DNA from: Gallibacter sp963558965
Lineage (GTDB): Bacteria > Bacillota > Clostridia > Peptostreptococcales > Anaerovoracaceae
Reading direction: 5' to 3'
NCBI GenBank assembly: GCA_963558965.1
Contig: CAUWIT010000002.1
Span: 62,001 to 126,000 of the forward strand
Length of the DNA: 64,000 nucleotides
The notes below the pieces were generated by a model. That model was not told where the DNA came from and made no database searches. It saw only the letters and a list, made by a program, of their open reading frames with translations. The stretch's first letter is position 1. Every line of letters starts with the position of its first letter. Below, piece by piece: positions 17,177 to 26,250 of the stretch. Both the position numbers and the translations under genes were made by a program.

Positions 17177-18052
17177 ATGGAAAAGAGAATTTCAGGACAT
17201 ACTGGACTATTAGCACTATTTGGAACACCTGTTGGACATAGCGGATCACCTGCTATGTACAACTTCAGCTTCCAGCACGACGGATTAGACTACGTTTACA
17301 TGGCTTTTGATGTAAACGTAGAACAGATGCCAAAAGCATTTGAAGCTATTCGTCTACTAAACATGAAGGGCGGAAACTTTACAATGCCTTGCAAAAATAT
17401 TGCAGCTGAGCTAGTTGATAAATTATCACCAGCAGCAGAAATTATCGGAGCTTGCAACGTATTTGTAAATGAAGATGGAGTTATTACAGGTCATATCACT
17501 GATGGTATCGGTTTTGTTAAAAATCTAAGTGTTAATGGCGTAGAAGTTAAAGACAAAAATGTTGTTGTTTTAGGTGCAGGTGGAGCAGCTACTGCTATCC
17601 AGGTTCAGCTTGCTTTAGATGGAGCTAAAGAAGTACATATCTTCAATGCAAACGATAGCTTCCTAGAAAGAGCTCACCAGACAAAGGAAAAACTTGCTGA
17701 AAAAGTACCTGCATGTAATGTAACTGTAAATGATATCGCAGAAACAGAAGTACTAAAACAGGCAGTTGCTAATGCTGATATCCTAGTTAATGCTACAATT
17801 ATGGGTATGAAACCTCATGAAGATGTTACACTAATTGATAAAGAATGGTTCCATGAAGGTCTAGTTGTTGCTGATACAGTTTACGATCCAGAAAAAACAA
17901 AGATGATTGTTGAAGCTGAAGAAGCAGGATTAAAAGCAATCGGTGGTAAAGGCATGCTTCTATGGCAGGGTGCTGTAAACTACCAGCTATTTGTTGGCAA
18001 AGATATGCCAGTAGAAGAATACCAGGCATTTCAGGCTAGCCAGAATAAATAA
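17177..18052 (+). CDS. Shikimate/quinate dehydrogenase family protein
   Basis: AroE/YdiB-type oxidoreductase of 291 residues. The substrate pocket shows GHSGSPAMYN near residue 20. The catalytic Lys is in FTMPCK, where the usual PHK has become PCK. The Asp lies in HITDGIGF. The nucleotide motif VVLGAGGAATAIQ lies at about 133. The C-terminal GKGMLLWQGAVNYQLF is the family's closing helix. Position inside a catabolic operon with transporters, rather than with other aro genes, suggests oxidation of an imported hydroaromatic acid rather than biosynthesis. GGAGATAG precedes the start. Confidence 0.88.
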   Translation: MEKRISGHTGLLALFGTPVGHSGSPAMYNFSFQHDGLDYVYMAFDVNVEQMPKAFEAIRLLNMKGGNFTMPCKNIAAELVDKLSPAAEIIGACNVFVNEDGVITGHITDGIGFVKNLSVNGVEVKDKNVVVLGAGGAATAIQVQLALDGAKEVHIFNANDSFLERAHQTKEKLAEKVPACNVTVNDIAETEVLKQAVANADILVNATIMGMKPHEDVTLIDKEWFHEGLVVADTVYDPEKTKMIVEAEEAGLKAIGGKGMLLWQGAVNYQLFVGKDMPVEEYQAFQASQNK

Positions 18053-18095
18053 AATTTAGTAATAATTGATTAATGTTAACGGGAGAGGTCAAAAC

Positions 18096-19379
18096 ATGAA
18101 AGCGAAAAAATATATAATTTCACTTGCTCTTGTATACCTGTGCTATTTTACACATGGTATGCAGGCTATTATCCTATCTCAAAACCAGGTAAACTTCTTC
18201 ACTCAGTGGGGATATACAGATCCTAAAGCTGGTGCAGCAGCAGTATCTCTTGCAATTACAGCTACAGGTTTTGGTAAGTTTATATCTGTTTGGATAGGCG
18301 GAGAAATTTCAGATAAAGTTGGACGTAAAAAGATGGCTATCGGCGGAGGTATCCTATATGTAATCTGCTTTGCAGGATTGCTATTTAGCGGTAACTTTGC
18401 AATAGCATGTGGCGCAGCATTTCTTGCTGGTATTGCAACATCAGGATTTTGGGATGCAGCACTTTATCCAGCAGCACAGGAAAGCGCACCTAAATTTGCT
18501 GGTTCAGCTCTAATAGGTATTAAACTATTTGTATCATTAGCAGGTATTATCTATCCACTTATGTCTGTACATTTTTCAAATACAGGCAACTGGCATATCA
18601 ATGTATGGGTACCTTTGATCCTTTCAATTGTATGTGTAGTAGTAGCAATCTTTGCTCCTTTTGCATACGATGATATGATGAAAGAAACTGTACAGAGCAA
18701 AGATGGTAAATCAATTAACGCAGCTCAGGCAGAAATCCAGGCTGCAAAAGATAGAATGTTGGTAAAACCAAATAAATTAGTAAATTTCTTTACTATGTTC
18801 TACGGCTTTGTATGTATGGTAATCATGTACGGAGCACAGCAGTATACAAAAGCATTTGGTATGAATAACTGTGGCCTATCAGAAATGCAGGCAGCAGGTC
18901 TAACTTCAGTTTATACTGCAGGTTCAATTGCGGCAGTTATATTTTGGGCAATTATGATGGGTAAACTACAGTGGAACCCACTAAAAGTTGTATTGATTGA
19001 CTCAATATTTACAGTAGCTGCACTTGCAATCGTAATGCTTGTACAGGTTACAGCAGTTGTATATGTAGCAATTGCACTGTTAGGATTTTTCGCAGCAGGT
19101 GGTGCTCTTCAGACAGGTCTTGGAGTTAGACAGGAACTATGTCCAGGTCCAAAAGGAAGAAACACAGGTATTTACTACACATGGATGGGACTTGCCAGCT
19201 GTTCATTGCCGTACTTTGTATCATTTATGACTAACAAAATCGGCGAAACAGATGCTATTTACACTATGATGGGAGTATTGCTAGTTGCTGCAATAGTTGC
19301 TACAATTATGATGTTATACTTAACAAAAGAATACAAAAAGATTTTCGGTTACAGTGCATTAAGCGCTCACAACGAGTAA
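18096..19379 (+). CDS. MFS transporter
   Basis: Twelve-helix major facilitator of 427 residues. The loop after helix 2 carries the MFS signature as GGEISDKVGRKKM. The second half begins after a basic cytoplasmic loop near 215-235 (KPNKLVNFF). The substrate is presumably the compound metabolised by the flanking enzymes. The frame extends to a TTG at 18066, but GGGAGAGG at 18081-18088 supports the ATG at 18096. Confidence 0.88.
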   Translation: MKAKKYIISLALVYLCYFTHGMQAIILSQNQVNFFTQWGYTDPKAGAAAVSLAITATGFGKFISVWIGGEISDKVGRKKMAIGGGILYVICFAGLLFSGNFAIACGAAFLAGIATSGFWDAALYPAAQESAPKFAGSALIGIKLFVSLAGIIYPLMSVHFSNTGNWHINVWVPLILSIVCVVVAIFAPFAYDDMMKETVQSKDGKSINAAQAEIQAAKDRMLVKPNKLVNFFTMFYGFVCMVIMYGAQQYTKAFGMNNCGLSEMQAAGLTSVYTAGSIAAVIFWAIMMGKLQWNPLKVVLIDSIFTVAALAIVMLVQVTAVVYVAIALLGFFAAGGALQTGLGVRQELCPGPKGRNTGIYYTWMGLASCSLPYFVSFMTNKIGETDAIYTMMGVLLVAAIVATIMMLYLTKEYKKIFGYSALSAHNE

Positions 19380-19429
19380 TCTATATTAGTTAATTTAAGG
19401 GTTAAAAAAGGTTATTGGAGAGAAAATTT

Positions 19430-20812
19430 ATGTCAAATAAATGGTATAAGCAGATGAAACACCAAAATGGTGTACCATATTGCCCATGTGGACCATTTAA
19501 GTTGAGACTTCCATTTATTCACTACAAACTAGAATATGTGGAATTTTTACAAGGTCTGATTTTGGGCGTAACAGGATTGAGTTCTATTCCTTATTTGATA
19601 GATTATTTGGGATTGCCTTATGAACTTGCATGGAGCTGTGTAATCCTCGAAGTCGCGTTATATATGCTACATTGCTTATTAGGGGATCCTGTGGTACCGG
19701 GATGGATCACTCCATCCCTACCACTAACCTTAGTCTTTTTAGAAGGCTTTGAAAAGGGAGACGAACGTATCCAAGCTATGATAGCATTGCAATTGTTGGT
19801 AGGACTTATATTTATATTTATGGGTGTAACCAAACTTGCAGATAAATTTGTAGGAGCAGTACCTGACTCAATAAAGGGCGGTATATTATTAGCAGCGCCA
19901 TTTACAGTAATAGCAGGTCAAATAGGAGATGGTGGCAATATGCACAAATATCCTATTGCAATATGTGCTGGCGTGGGACTGTTAATATTGATAAGCTTCT
20001 CAGATGCGTATCAAGCTAAAAGAGCAAAAAGCAAAGTTTTAGATGTAATAGCAAAATACGGAAATTTATTCCCGTACCTATTAGCTATGGTAGTTGGATT
20101 AGTAATAGGAGAGCTTGCAACACCAAAAGTTGAATTAGGCACATTTATCAAGATACCAAACTTTGGCCAGATGTTTAGTGAAGTAAGCGTATTTGGCGTA
20201 GGATTGCCATCTACAGATATGTTTATAAAAGCATTGCCTTTGGCACTTGTAGTATATGTAATAGCTTTTGGAGATTTTATTACAAGTAAAACTTTGGTAG
20301 AAGAAGCTCAGGAATCAAGAAAAGAAGATTATGTTGACTTTAACTCTAGCCGTTCAAATTTAATAAGTGGTATTAGAAATGTAATTTTAGGAATCTTTGC
20401 ACCATTCCCACCTTTATCAGGTCCATTATGGGTTGGTATGACAGTATCAATTTCAATGAGATACCAAGAAGGTAAAGAGGCTATGAAGAGTCTTATAGGC
20501 GGAATGGCATCATTTAGAATCGCAACTTTTCTAAGTGTTATATGCATACCGGTTGTTACACTTTTTGAACCACTTTTCCCAGTAGGTGCTTCAATCACAT
20601 TGTTATTCCAAGCTTTTGTATGTGCAAGAATAGGTATGGACTACTGTAAAACTCCTAGAGATAAAATGATTGCAGGCATTATGGCTGCAGTACTTGCAAC
20701 AGAAGGATCAGCTTGGGCATCAGCTTGGGCTCTAGGTATTGGATTTGGATTAAATATCTTTTTATCTAATATCGATTACGGCAATAGTAATAAAAAAAAG
20801 GAGGAAAACTAA
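19430..20812 (+). CDS. NCS2/SLC23-like multi-pass permease
   Basis: Polytopic protein of 460 residues with about twelve hydrophobic helices. Features resembling nucleobase/ascorbate-type (SLC23) and related SulP-fold carriers are the N-terminal LQGLILGVTGLSSIP, the central IAFGDFITSKTL stretch and the FPPLSGPLWVG motif ahead of a later helix pair. It is divergent from typical uracil/xanthine permeases, so family placement is tentative. GGAGAG at 19417-19422 supports ATG 19430 over the upstream TTG 19415. The stop shares one base with the next ATG, indicating coupling. A second transporter in one operon hints at separate uptake and release steps. Confidence 0.65.
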   Translation: MSNKWYKQMKHQNGVPYCPCGPFKLRLPFIHYKLEYVEFLQGLILGVTGLSSIPYLIDYLGLPYELAWSCVILEVALYMLHCLLGDPVVPGWITPSLPLTLVFLEGFEKGDERIQAMIALQLLVGLIFIFMGVTKLADKFVGAVPDSIKGGILLAAPFTVIAGQIGDGGNMHKYPIAICAGVGLLILISFSDAYQAKRAKSKVLDVIAKYGNLFPYLLAMVVGLVIGELATPKVELGTFIKIPNFGQMFSEVSVFGVGLPSTDMFIKALPLALVVYVIAFGDFITSKTLVEEAQESRKEDYVDFNSSRSNLISGIRNVILGIFAPFPPLSGPLWVGMTVSISMRYQEGKEAMKSLIGGMASFRIATFLSVICIPVVTLFEPLFPVGASITLLFQAFVCARIGMDYCKTPRDKMIAGIMAAVLATEGSAWASAWALGIGFGLNIFLSNIDYGNSNKKKEEN

Positions 20813-21135
20813 TGTCAGCGAAATATTTACATATTGGTATCCCGGTTACAAATAAAAAACCAGGAATGATATATAATGAACCAATGAAACTTTGGATGAC
20901 AGAAGATATTGACGGCTATGATTACAAAATAGAGTATTTAAAATACGAAGAGGGTACTCCGTTTCCAGAAGTAATGCATAAAAATCCACATATAGCATAT
21001 GAAGTGGATGATATCGAAAAGTACATCGCAGATGGAGATGAAGTATTATTTGGACCAAAGCCAAATTCTAAGGGTAATACATTTGCCTTTATTATGAAGG
21101 ACAATGTTATTATTGAGCTTTGCGAAAAGAAATAA
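20812..21135 (+). CDS. VOC-fold (glyoxalase-like) small protein
   Basis: A 107-residue protein with the beta-alpha-beta-beta-beta layout of the vicinal-oxygen-chelate fold: LHIGIPV at the start, HIAYEVDDIEKYI in the middle and NVIIELCEKK at the end. Potential metal ligands are His in KYLHIGI, His in NPHIAYEV and Glu in IIELCE. VOC proteins include isomerases, epimerases and lyases. It is coupled to the permease gene by a one-base stop/start overlap and ends the operon before a terminator. Confidence 0.7.
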   Translation: MSAKYLHIGIPVTNKKPGMIYNEPMKLWMTEDIDGYDYKIEYLKYEEGTPFPEVMHKNPHIAYEVDDIEKYIADGDEVLFGPKPNSKGNTFAFIMKDNVIIELCEKK

Positions 21136-21175
21136 TAAATAAGAAAAAATATAGTATACAGGGATAATTGAAAAG

Positions 21176-21224
21176 AGCAAGACCATGCATCATAACTAGG
21201 ATATTTTATGATCTTGCTTTTTTT
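21176..21224 (+). terminator. Terminator of the LysR-linked operon
   Basis: AGCAAG pairs with CTTGCT and ATCATAA with TTATGAT around an asymmetric internal loop, followed by seven or more T residues. Confidence 0.8.
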
Positions 21225-21274
21225 GTAAAAAAATATAGAGAAAATTAGCAAATTTAGGTTGGGAGAATATTAAA

Positions 21275-23278
21275 ATGAAAAAACAGTATGAAAAAATCTT
21301 TGAGCCATTGACAGTTAAAACTATGACTATGAAAAATAGAGTAGCTATGTGTCCAATGGGAACAAACTATGGTCTATCAAACGGAAGTATGTCAGATGAT
21401 CATATTAGCTATTATGAGAACAGAGCTAAGGGTGGCACTGGACTTTTAATCGTTGAAAATATCAATGTTATGTACCCGCTAGGCTCAAATGGAACTACAC
21501 AGATTAGAATCGATCAGGACTGCTATATTCCAAGATTGTTTGAATTAACTGAAGCAGTTCATAAACACGACGGCTGTATTGCAGTACAGATTAACCACGC
21601 AGGAGCTTCAGCTATGTCATCAAGAATAGGTATGCAACCTGTATCAGCCTCTAATATTCCTTCAAAGGCAGGTGGAGAAATTCCTAGACCTTTAACAGTG
21701 GAAGAAATATATGAAATAGCTGGAAAATACGGTGAGGCTGCGAAGAGAGTACAGATGGCAGGATTTGATGCTGTGGAAATACACGGCGGTCATTCTTACT
21801 TAATCAGCCAGTTCCTATCACCAACAACTAATGACAGAACTGATGAATTTGGTGGAAGCGTTGAAAACAGATGTAGATTTGCAAGACTTGTCTGTGAAGA
21901 GGTTCGTAAAAATGTAGGTCCAAATTTCCCAATTATTTTGAGAGTTAGTGCAGAAGAATTTATGAAAGATGGCAATACTTTAGAAGATACTTTAGAGTAC
22001 TTAACTTATCTTGATGAATATGTTGATATTTACGACGTATCAGCTGGTCTAAATGGTTCAATTCAAAAGCAGATCGATGCTAACTACTATGAAGATGGTT
22101 GGAGATCATATATGGCAAAGGCTGTTAAAGAAAAGTTTGGAAAACCTTGTATGACAATGGGTAACATTAGAGATCCAAAGGCTGCAGAGGAAATCCTAGA
22201 AAGAGGAGATGCTGATATTATCGGTATGGGTAGAGGCCTAATTGCAGAACCACATTGGGTTAACAAGGTTTACGAAGGTAGAGAAGATGAGCTTCGTAAG
22301 TGTATTTCTTGTAATATCGGTTGTGCAGGACATAGAATTGGTAAAAATAGACCTATTAGATGTACTGTAAATCCAGCAGTTCAGCGTGGTGACGAATACA
22401 AGGAAAAGAAAATCAACAAAGCTTGCAATGTAGTAGTTATAGGTGGAGGTACAGCAGGTCTTGAAGCTGCATGTACAGCTGCAGAAGTAGGTTGCACAAC
22501 ATTTTTAATTGAAAAAGAGCAGGAGCTTGGTGGTTTAGCTACAGTTATTTCTCAGCTTCCTGATAAAAATAGATTGGGAGATTTTCCAAAGTATCTAATA
22601 AATAGAGCAAAAAAGTTACATAATTTATTTGTATTTAAGGGAACAGAAGCAAATGCTCAGTTTGTTAAAACTTTAAATCCAGATGTAATTGTAAATGCTA
22701 CTGGTTCTACACCGATTTTATCACCGATCAATGGACTTAAGGATAATATTGATAAGGAAAATGGAAAAGTTATGTCAATTTTATCAATGATTGAAAAAGC
22801 GAAAAACGGTGGATTTGGTGAAGAGCTAAATGGTAAAAAAGTCATTGTTGTAGGTGGCGGCGCTGTTGGCTTAGATGTAGTTGAATACTTTGCACCTAAG
22901 GGAGCAGATGTAACAATTATTGAAAAACTTCCAGCAATAGGAAATGGCCTTGATCCAGTTTCAACAAATGATTTTAAAACTCTTATGAGTGATCACAATG
23001 TAACTCAGCTTGTAGATACAGCCCTTGTTAAAATCAATGAGGATTCATTTGTTATTGAAAAAGATGGCAAGGAAGAAACTCTAGGATTTGACTATGGATT
23101 TGTATGCTTAGGTATGAAAGCTAACAATCCGATTATAGGAACTCTAGAAGAAACTTTTGAAGATGTCGATATTGTAAACATTGGAGATAGCAAGAGAGCT
23201 AGACGTATTATAGAAGGTATCGAAGAAGGTAGAAATAAAGTTTTAGATATCTTAAAGGACAAGGGATTGTTTAACTAA
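21275..23278 (+). CDS. Second FMN/FAD/[4Fe-4S] ene-reductase (BaiCD/enoate reductase type)
   Basis: A 667-residue paralogue of the protein at 15205-17130 with the same domain order: FMN barrel (AMCPMGTNYGLSNGSM, HGGHSYLISQFLS, TDEFGGSVENR), cluster ligands CISCNIGC plus Cys in IRCTVNP, then FAD (GGGTAGLEAA) and NAD(P) (VVGGGAVGLD) motifs. It lies beyond the terminator of the preceding operon with its own GGGAGAA site and a 50-bp AT-rich upstream region. It may be separately transcribed or reached by read-through. Two related reductases side by side suggest two C=C bonds or two substrates in one pathway. Confidence 0.88.
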   Translation: MKKQYEKIFEPLTVKTMTMKNRVAMCPMGTNYGLSNGSMSDDHISYYENRAKGGTGLLIVENINVMYPLGSNGTTQIRIDQDCYIPRLFELTEAVHKHDGCIAVQINHAGASAMSSRIGMQPVSASNIPSKAGGEIPRPLTVEEIYEIAGKYGEAAKRVQMAGFDAVEIHGGHSYLISQFLSPTTNDRTDEFGGSVENRCRFARLVCEEVRKNVGPNFPIILRVSAEEFMKDGNTLEDTLEYLTYLDEYVDIYDVSAGLNGSIQKQIDANYYEDGWRSYMAKAVKEKFGKPCMTMGNIRDPKAAEEILERGDADIIGMGRGLIAEPHWVNKVYEGREDELRKCISCNIGCAGHRIGKNRPIRCTVNPAVQRGDEYKEKKINKACNVVVIGGGTAGLEAACTAAEVGCTTFLIEKEQELGGLATVISQLPDKNRLGDFPKYLINRAKKLHNLFVFKGTEANAQFVKTLNPDVIVNATGSTPILSPINGLKDNIDKENGKVMSILSMIEKAKNGGFGEELNGKKVIVVGGGAVGLDVVEYFAPKGADVTIIEKLPAIGNGLDPVSTNDFKTLMSDHNVTQLVDTALVKINEDSFVIEKDGKEETLGFDYGFVCLGMKANNPIIGTLEETFEDVDIVNIGDSKRARRIIEGIEEGRNKVLDILKDKGLFN

Positions 23279-23321
23279 AGTCTTCAATAACCAAAATATA
23301 TATAACTAATAACCAAAAAAT

Positions 23322-23358
23322 AAGACTGCCTGGATTTGAAAAGGCAGTCTTGTTTTTT
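23322..23358. terminator. Bidirectional terminator between the ene-reductase and the ECF S-component
   Basis: AAGACTGCCT (23322-23331) and AGGCAGTCTT (23342-23351) form a perfect 10-bp stem, with T-rich tail on plus and A-rich flank serving minus. Confidence 0.85.
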
Positions 23359-24019
23359 ATTTTATTGCGTATTTGGTTTTCATAAGTGCGGCGCCTATGC
23401 CCACAACGATAATACCAGCTACAATAGCTTCAGGAACACCATTGATACCGATAATACCTAGTATAAAATTGTAAACTGTTTCACTTGCAACTTCATTTGC
23501 TTTTGCATATGCATCCTTGAAGAAAACGAAGATGAAATTCATTACTAGCAATGTATTTACCAATGAACCAGCAACCCCTGAAACACCCAAAGCGACATTC
23601 ATATGTGCACGTGATGGTTCTTTTTTTGTTTTCATAATTAGTTTGTATATGTAGTAAGGGATGATACCTACCAATATACGTGGTACAAAACAGATAATTA
23701 AACTACCTATGCCTCCGTGAATATCTCCCACTGTTATAAATGGTGAAAATACAAAAGAAGTGGCAGTTGGATTGATTGTGTTGTTTATCAAACTTGTAAG
23801 TCCGAAAACACCGCCTAAAAATGCACCTTTTTTTGGTCCAAGCATAAGTGAACCTATAATTACAGGCACATGGATAATAGTTGCTCTTGTGAAGCCAAGT
23901 GGTATGTAACCGATAAATGGTGTAAATGCCATAATCACTATGATGCCGCTGAAAAGTGCTAGCTGCACAAGGCCTAATGTACGCTGTGATGAAACGTTTC
24001 TTGATTGTAAATTACTCAT
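23357..24019 (-). CDS. ECF transporter S component (vitamin uptake)
   Basis: Membrane protein of 220 residues with about six helices in the style of energy-coupling-factor substrate-binding subunits. Features are QLALFSGIIVIMAFTP at the start, IPLGFTRATIIHVPVIIGS, and GPKKGAFLGGVFGLTS, the small-residue helix that contacts the shared EcfT. No EcfA/EcfT genes are in the window, so it would use a common module elsewhere (group II). Specificity cannot be read; pantothenate-like substrates are one possibility. A palindromic site lies in its leader. Confidence 0.82.
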   Translation of the reverse strand: MSNLQSRNVSSQRTLGLVQLALFSGIIVIMAFTPFIGYIPLGFTRATIIHVPVIIGSLMLGPKKGAFLGGVFGLTSLINNTINPTATSFVFSPFITVGDIHGGIGSLIICFVPRILVGIIPYYIYKLIMKTKKEPSRAHMNVALGVSGVAGSLVNTLLVMNFIFVFFKDAYAKANEVASETVYNFILGIIGINGVPEAIVAGIIVVGIGAALMKTKYAIK

Positions 24020-24041
24020 ATTTTCCTCTCCTTGTTATCAT

Positions 24042-24053
24042 TCTCAATTGAGA
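24042..24053. promoter_or_regulatory. 12-bp perfect palindrome in the ECF S-component leader
   Basis: TCTCAATTGAGA is self-complementary. It lies between the minus-strand promoter (24073-24100) and the ATG at 24019, just downstream of the expected transcription start: a plausible repressor site. Confidence 0.35.
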
Positions 24054-24072
24054 TATAATACAATACTCAAAT

Positions 24073-24100
24073 ATTATAATGTTTACTGTATTTTTTTCAA
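24073..24100 (-). promoter_or_regulatory. Promoter of the ECF S-component gene
   Basis: On the minus strand TTGAAA (24100-24095), 16 bp, TATAAT (24078-24073). Confidence 0.65.
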
Positions 24101-24176
24101 GGAAATCATGCAATTTTATGTGCAAAGGTGTTATAATAAGTTGTTAATTAGGAAGAAAAAGGATGGTTGTATCACT

Positions 24177-25358
24177 ATGACTGATAAAGATAAATTAAAT
24201 GATAAAGAAAAAGTAAATAAAAGCAATGAATCTACGGAAAAACGCAAGGAAATCGAAGGTATACTTGAAATTGCTGACGGTGGATTTGGATTTTTAAGAT
24301 TTGATAATTTCCTAACTAGTGAAGACGATGTATATGTTGCAAACAGTCAGATTAGGAGATTTAATTTAAAAACTGGTGATAAGGTGAGAGGGATTGCAAG
24401 AGAACCAAGGACTGGAGAGAAATTCGGTGCCATTCTTATGATAAATGCAATCAACGGCGAAGATCCTGAAAAGGCAAAAAAGAGACCTGACTTTGAAAAA
24501 CTAACGCCTATTTTCCCAGATAGACGTATCGTTTTAGAGGATGGTAAGGACCTATCTATGAGACTTATCGATTTAGTTGCACCTATTGGTTTTGGGCAGA
24601 GGGGACTTATAGTTGCTCAACCAAAAGCAGGTAAAACAGTTCTTATGAAAAAAATCGCAGCTAGTATAGAAAAACATTATAAAGATGCTGAGCTTATAAT
24701 TTTGTTAGTAGACGAAAGACCAGAAGAAGTAACAGATATGAAGCGTTCTCTAAAAGGAGATGGAGAAGTTATCTATTCCACTTTTGATGAACAGCCAGCA
24801 CATCATGTAAAAGTTGCTGAAATGGTACTTGCAAGAGCAAACCGTTTAGCAGAACATGGAAAAGATGTTATTATACTTATGGATAGTATCACAAGACTTG
24901 CAAGAGCGTATAACCTAGTTGTGCCTGCATCTGGTAGAACTTTGTCCGGCGGTCTTGATCCAGCTTCTCTTTATAAACCTAAAAAGTTTTTTGGAGCAGC
25001 TCGTAATCTTGAAGAGGGTGGCAGTATAACTATTTTGGCTACTGCTCTTGTAGATACAGGCAGCAGAATGGATGATGTTATATACGAAGAATTTAAGGGT
25101 ACAGGAAATATGGAACTTCACTTAGACAGAAGTTTGTCCGAAAAACGTATATTCCCAGCCATTGATTTAAACAAATCCGGCACACGAAGAGAAGAGCTAT
25201 TGCTTACACAAGAAGAACTTGCAACAGTATGGCGCATGAGAAAAGCATTGTCATCTGGCACAGTCCAAGAAGCAACAGAAAAAATTATAGACAATATGGC
25301 TATGACAAAAAACAACAAAGAATTTATGAATATAGTAGATAAAATCAAATTTGAATAA
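24177..25358 (+). CDS. rho: Transcription termination factor Rho
   Basis: Hexameric RNA-dependent ATPase that releases RNA polymerase. Present are the RNA-binding cold-shock-like domain (EGILEIADGGFGFLRF), Walker A PKAGKTVLMKK, Walker B VIILMDSITRLARAYN, the Q/R-loop region around SGGLDPASLYKPKKFFG and the C-terminal RRELLLTQEEL. The open frame runs back to 23940, but the family start and the A-rich site AAAAAGGATGG support ATG 24177, giving 393 residues. That is shorter than many Firmicutes Rho proteins because the N-terminal insertion is only about 45 charged residues. A TATAAT with extended TG lies at 24132-24137. Confidence 0.95.
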   Translation: MTDKDKLNDKEKVNKSNESTEKRKEIEGILEIADGGFGFLRFDNFLTSEDDVYVANSQIRRFNLKTGDKVRGIAREPRTGEKFGAILMINAINGEDPEKAKKRPDFEKLTPIFPDRRIVLEDGKDLSMRLIDLVAPIGFGQRGLIVAQPKAGKTVLMKKIAASIEKHYKDAELIILLVDERPEEVTDMKRSLKGDGEVIYSTFDEQPAHHVKVAEMVLARANRLAEHGKDVIILMDSITRLARAYNLVVPASGRTLSGGLDPASLYKPKKFFGAARNLEEGGSITILATALVDTGSRMDDVIYEEFKGTGNMELHLDRSLSEKRIFPAIDLNKSGTRREELLLTQEELATVWRMRKALSSGTVQEATEKIIDNMAMTKNNKEFMNIVDKIKFE

Positions 25359-25373
25359 CAGGGGGCATGATAG

Positions 25374-26237
25374 ATGGGACTATTAGTTTCAGATATAATA
25401 AAAATGGCACAGACTCAGCTAAGCGAAGCAGGCATAGAAAATGCAAAAGGAGAAGCTGAGCAGATTTATTGCCACATGAAAAAAATAGACAGAACAGGTT
25501 TCTTTATGAGATGGTCTAAAGAAGCAGGCGAAATAGAGACAGAACAGTATTTCGATATGATAGCTCAAAGAGCAAAAAGAAGACCTATGCAACATATTTT
25601 AGGGGAAACAGAGTTTATGGGATATCCTTTTGTGGTAAAGGAAAATGTACTTATCCCGAGAATGGACACAGAAGTTGTTGTAGATGAGACTTTGAAACTT
25701 GTAAATCACAAGGATAGCGTTTTAGATTTGTGTTGCGGTTCTGGGGTTATAGGTATATCCTTAGTAAAATGCGCAGCGGAACAGAAAAAAGTATTGAAAC
25801 TTACATCTTCTGATTTTAGCGAAGATGCTATCGCACTAACAAGGGAAAACGCACAATTAAACGATGTAAAACTTGAAATTTACAAAGGCGATTTGTTCGA
25901 ACCTTTGAAGAGAAAAAAATTCAATGTAATCGTCTCAAACCCTCCATATATTAGAAGCGATGTAATACCGACTTTGGATATTGAGGTTAGAGAATACGAT
26001 CCAATAGAAGCTTTGGACGGCGGTGAAGACGGTCTTGAGTTTTACAGACGCATAGTTGAAAAAGCACCTGAACATCTTAAGAAAAAGGGTTATCTGATTT
26101 TTGAGATCGGTCACGATCAGGGCATTGCAGTTGCAGAGCTTTTAAAACAAAGTGGATATTTTGAAAATATAGAAATTTCACAGGACCTAACAGGCAGAGA
26201 ACGCATGGTAAAAGGTCAGTTAAAAGGGAAAAAATAA
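25374..26237 (+). CDS. prmC: Release factor glutamine methyltransferase PrmC
   Basis: SAM-dependent enzyme that methylates the GGQ glutamine of peptide-chain release factors. The SAM-binding VLDLCCGSGVIGISL and the substrate motif NPPYIRSD are complete. An N-terminal helical domain precedes them, with the typical ARRRPMQHILGETEF-like segment. GGGGGC precedes the ATG, 15 nt after rho. Its substrate gene prfA is 12 kb away in this genome, whereas the two are normally adjacent. Confidence 0.95.
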   Translation: MGLLVSDIIKMAQTQLSEAGIENAKGEAEQIYCHMKKIDRTGFFMRWSKEAGEIETEQYFDMIAQRAKRRPMQHILGETEFMGYPFVVKENVLIPRMDTEVVVDETLKLVNHKDSVLDLCCGSGVIGISLVKCAAEQKKVLKLTSSDFSEDAIALTRENAQLNDVKLEIYKGDLFEPLKRKKFNVIVSNPPYIRSDVIPTLDIEVREYDPIEALDGGEDGLEFYRRIVEKAPEHLKKKGYLIFEIGHDQGIAVAELLKQSGYFENIEISQDLTGRERMVKGQLKGKK

Positions 26238-26250
26238 TTAAATAACAAGA

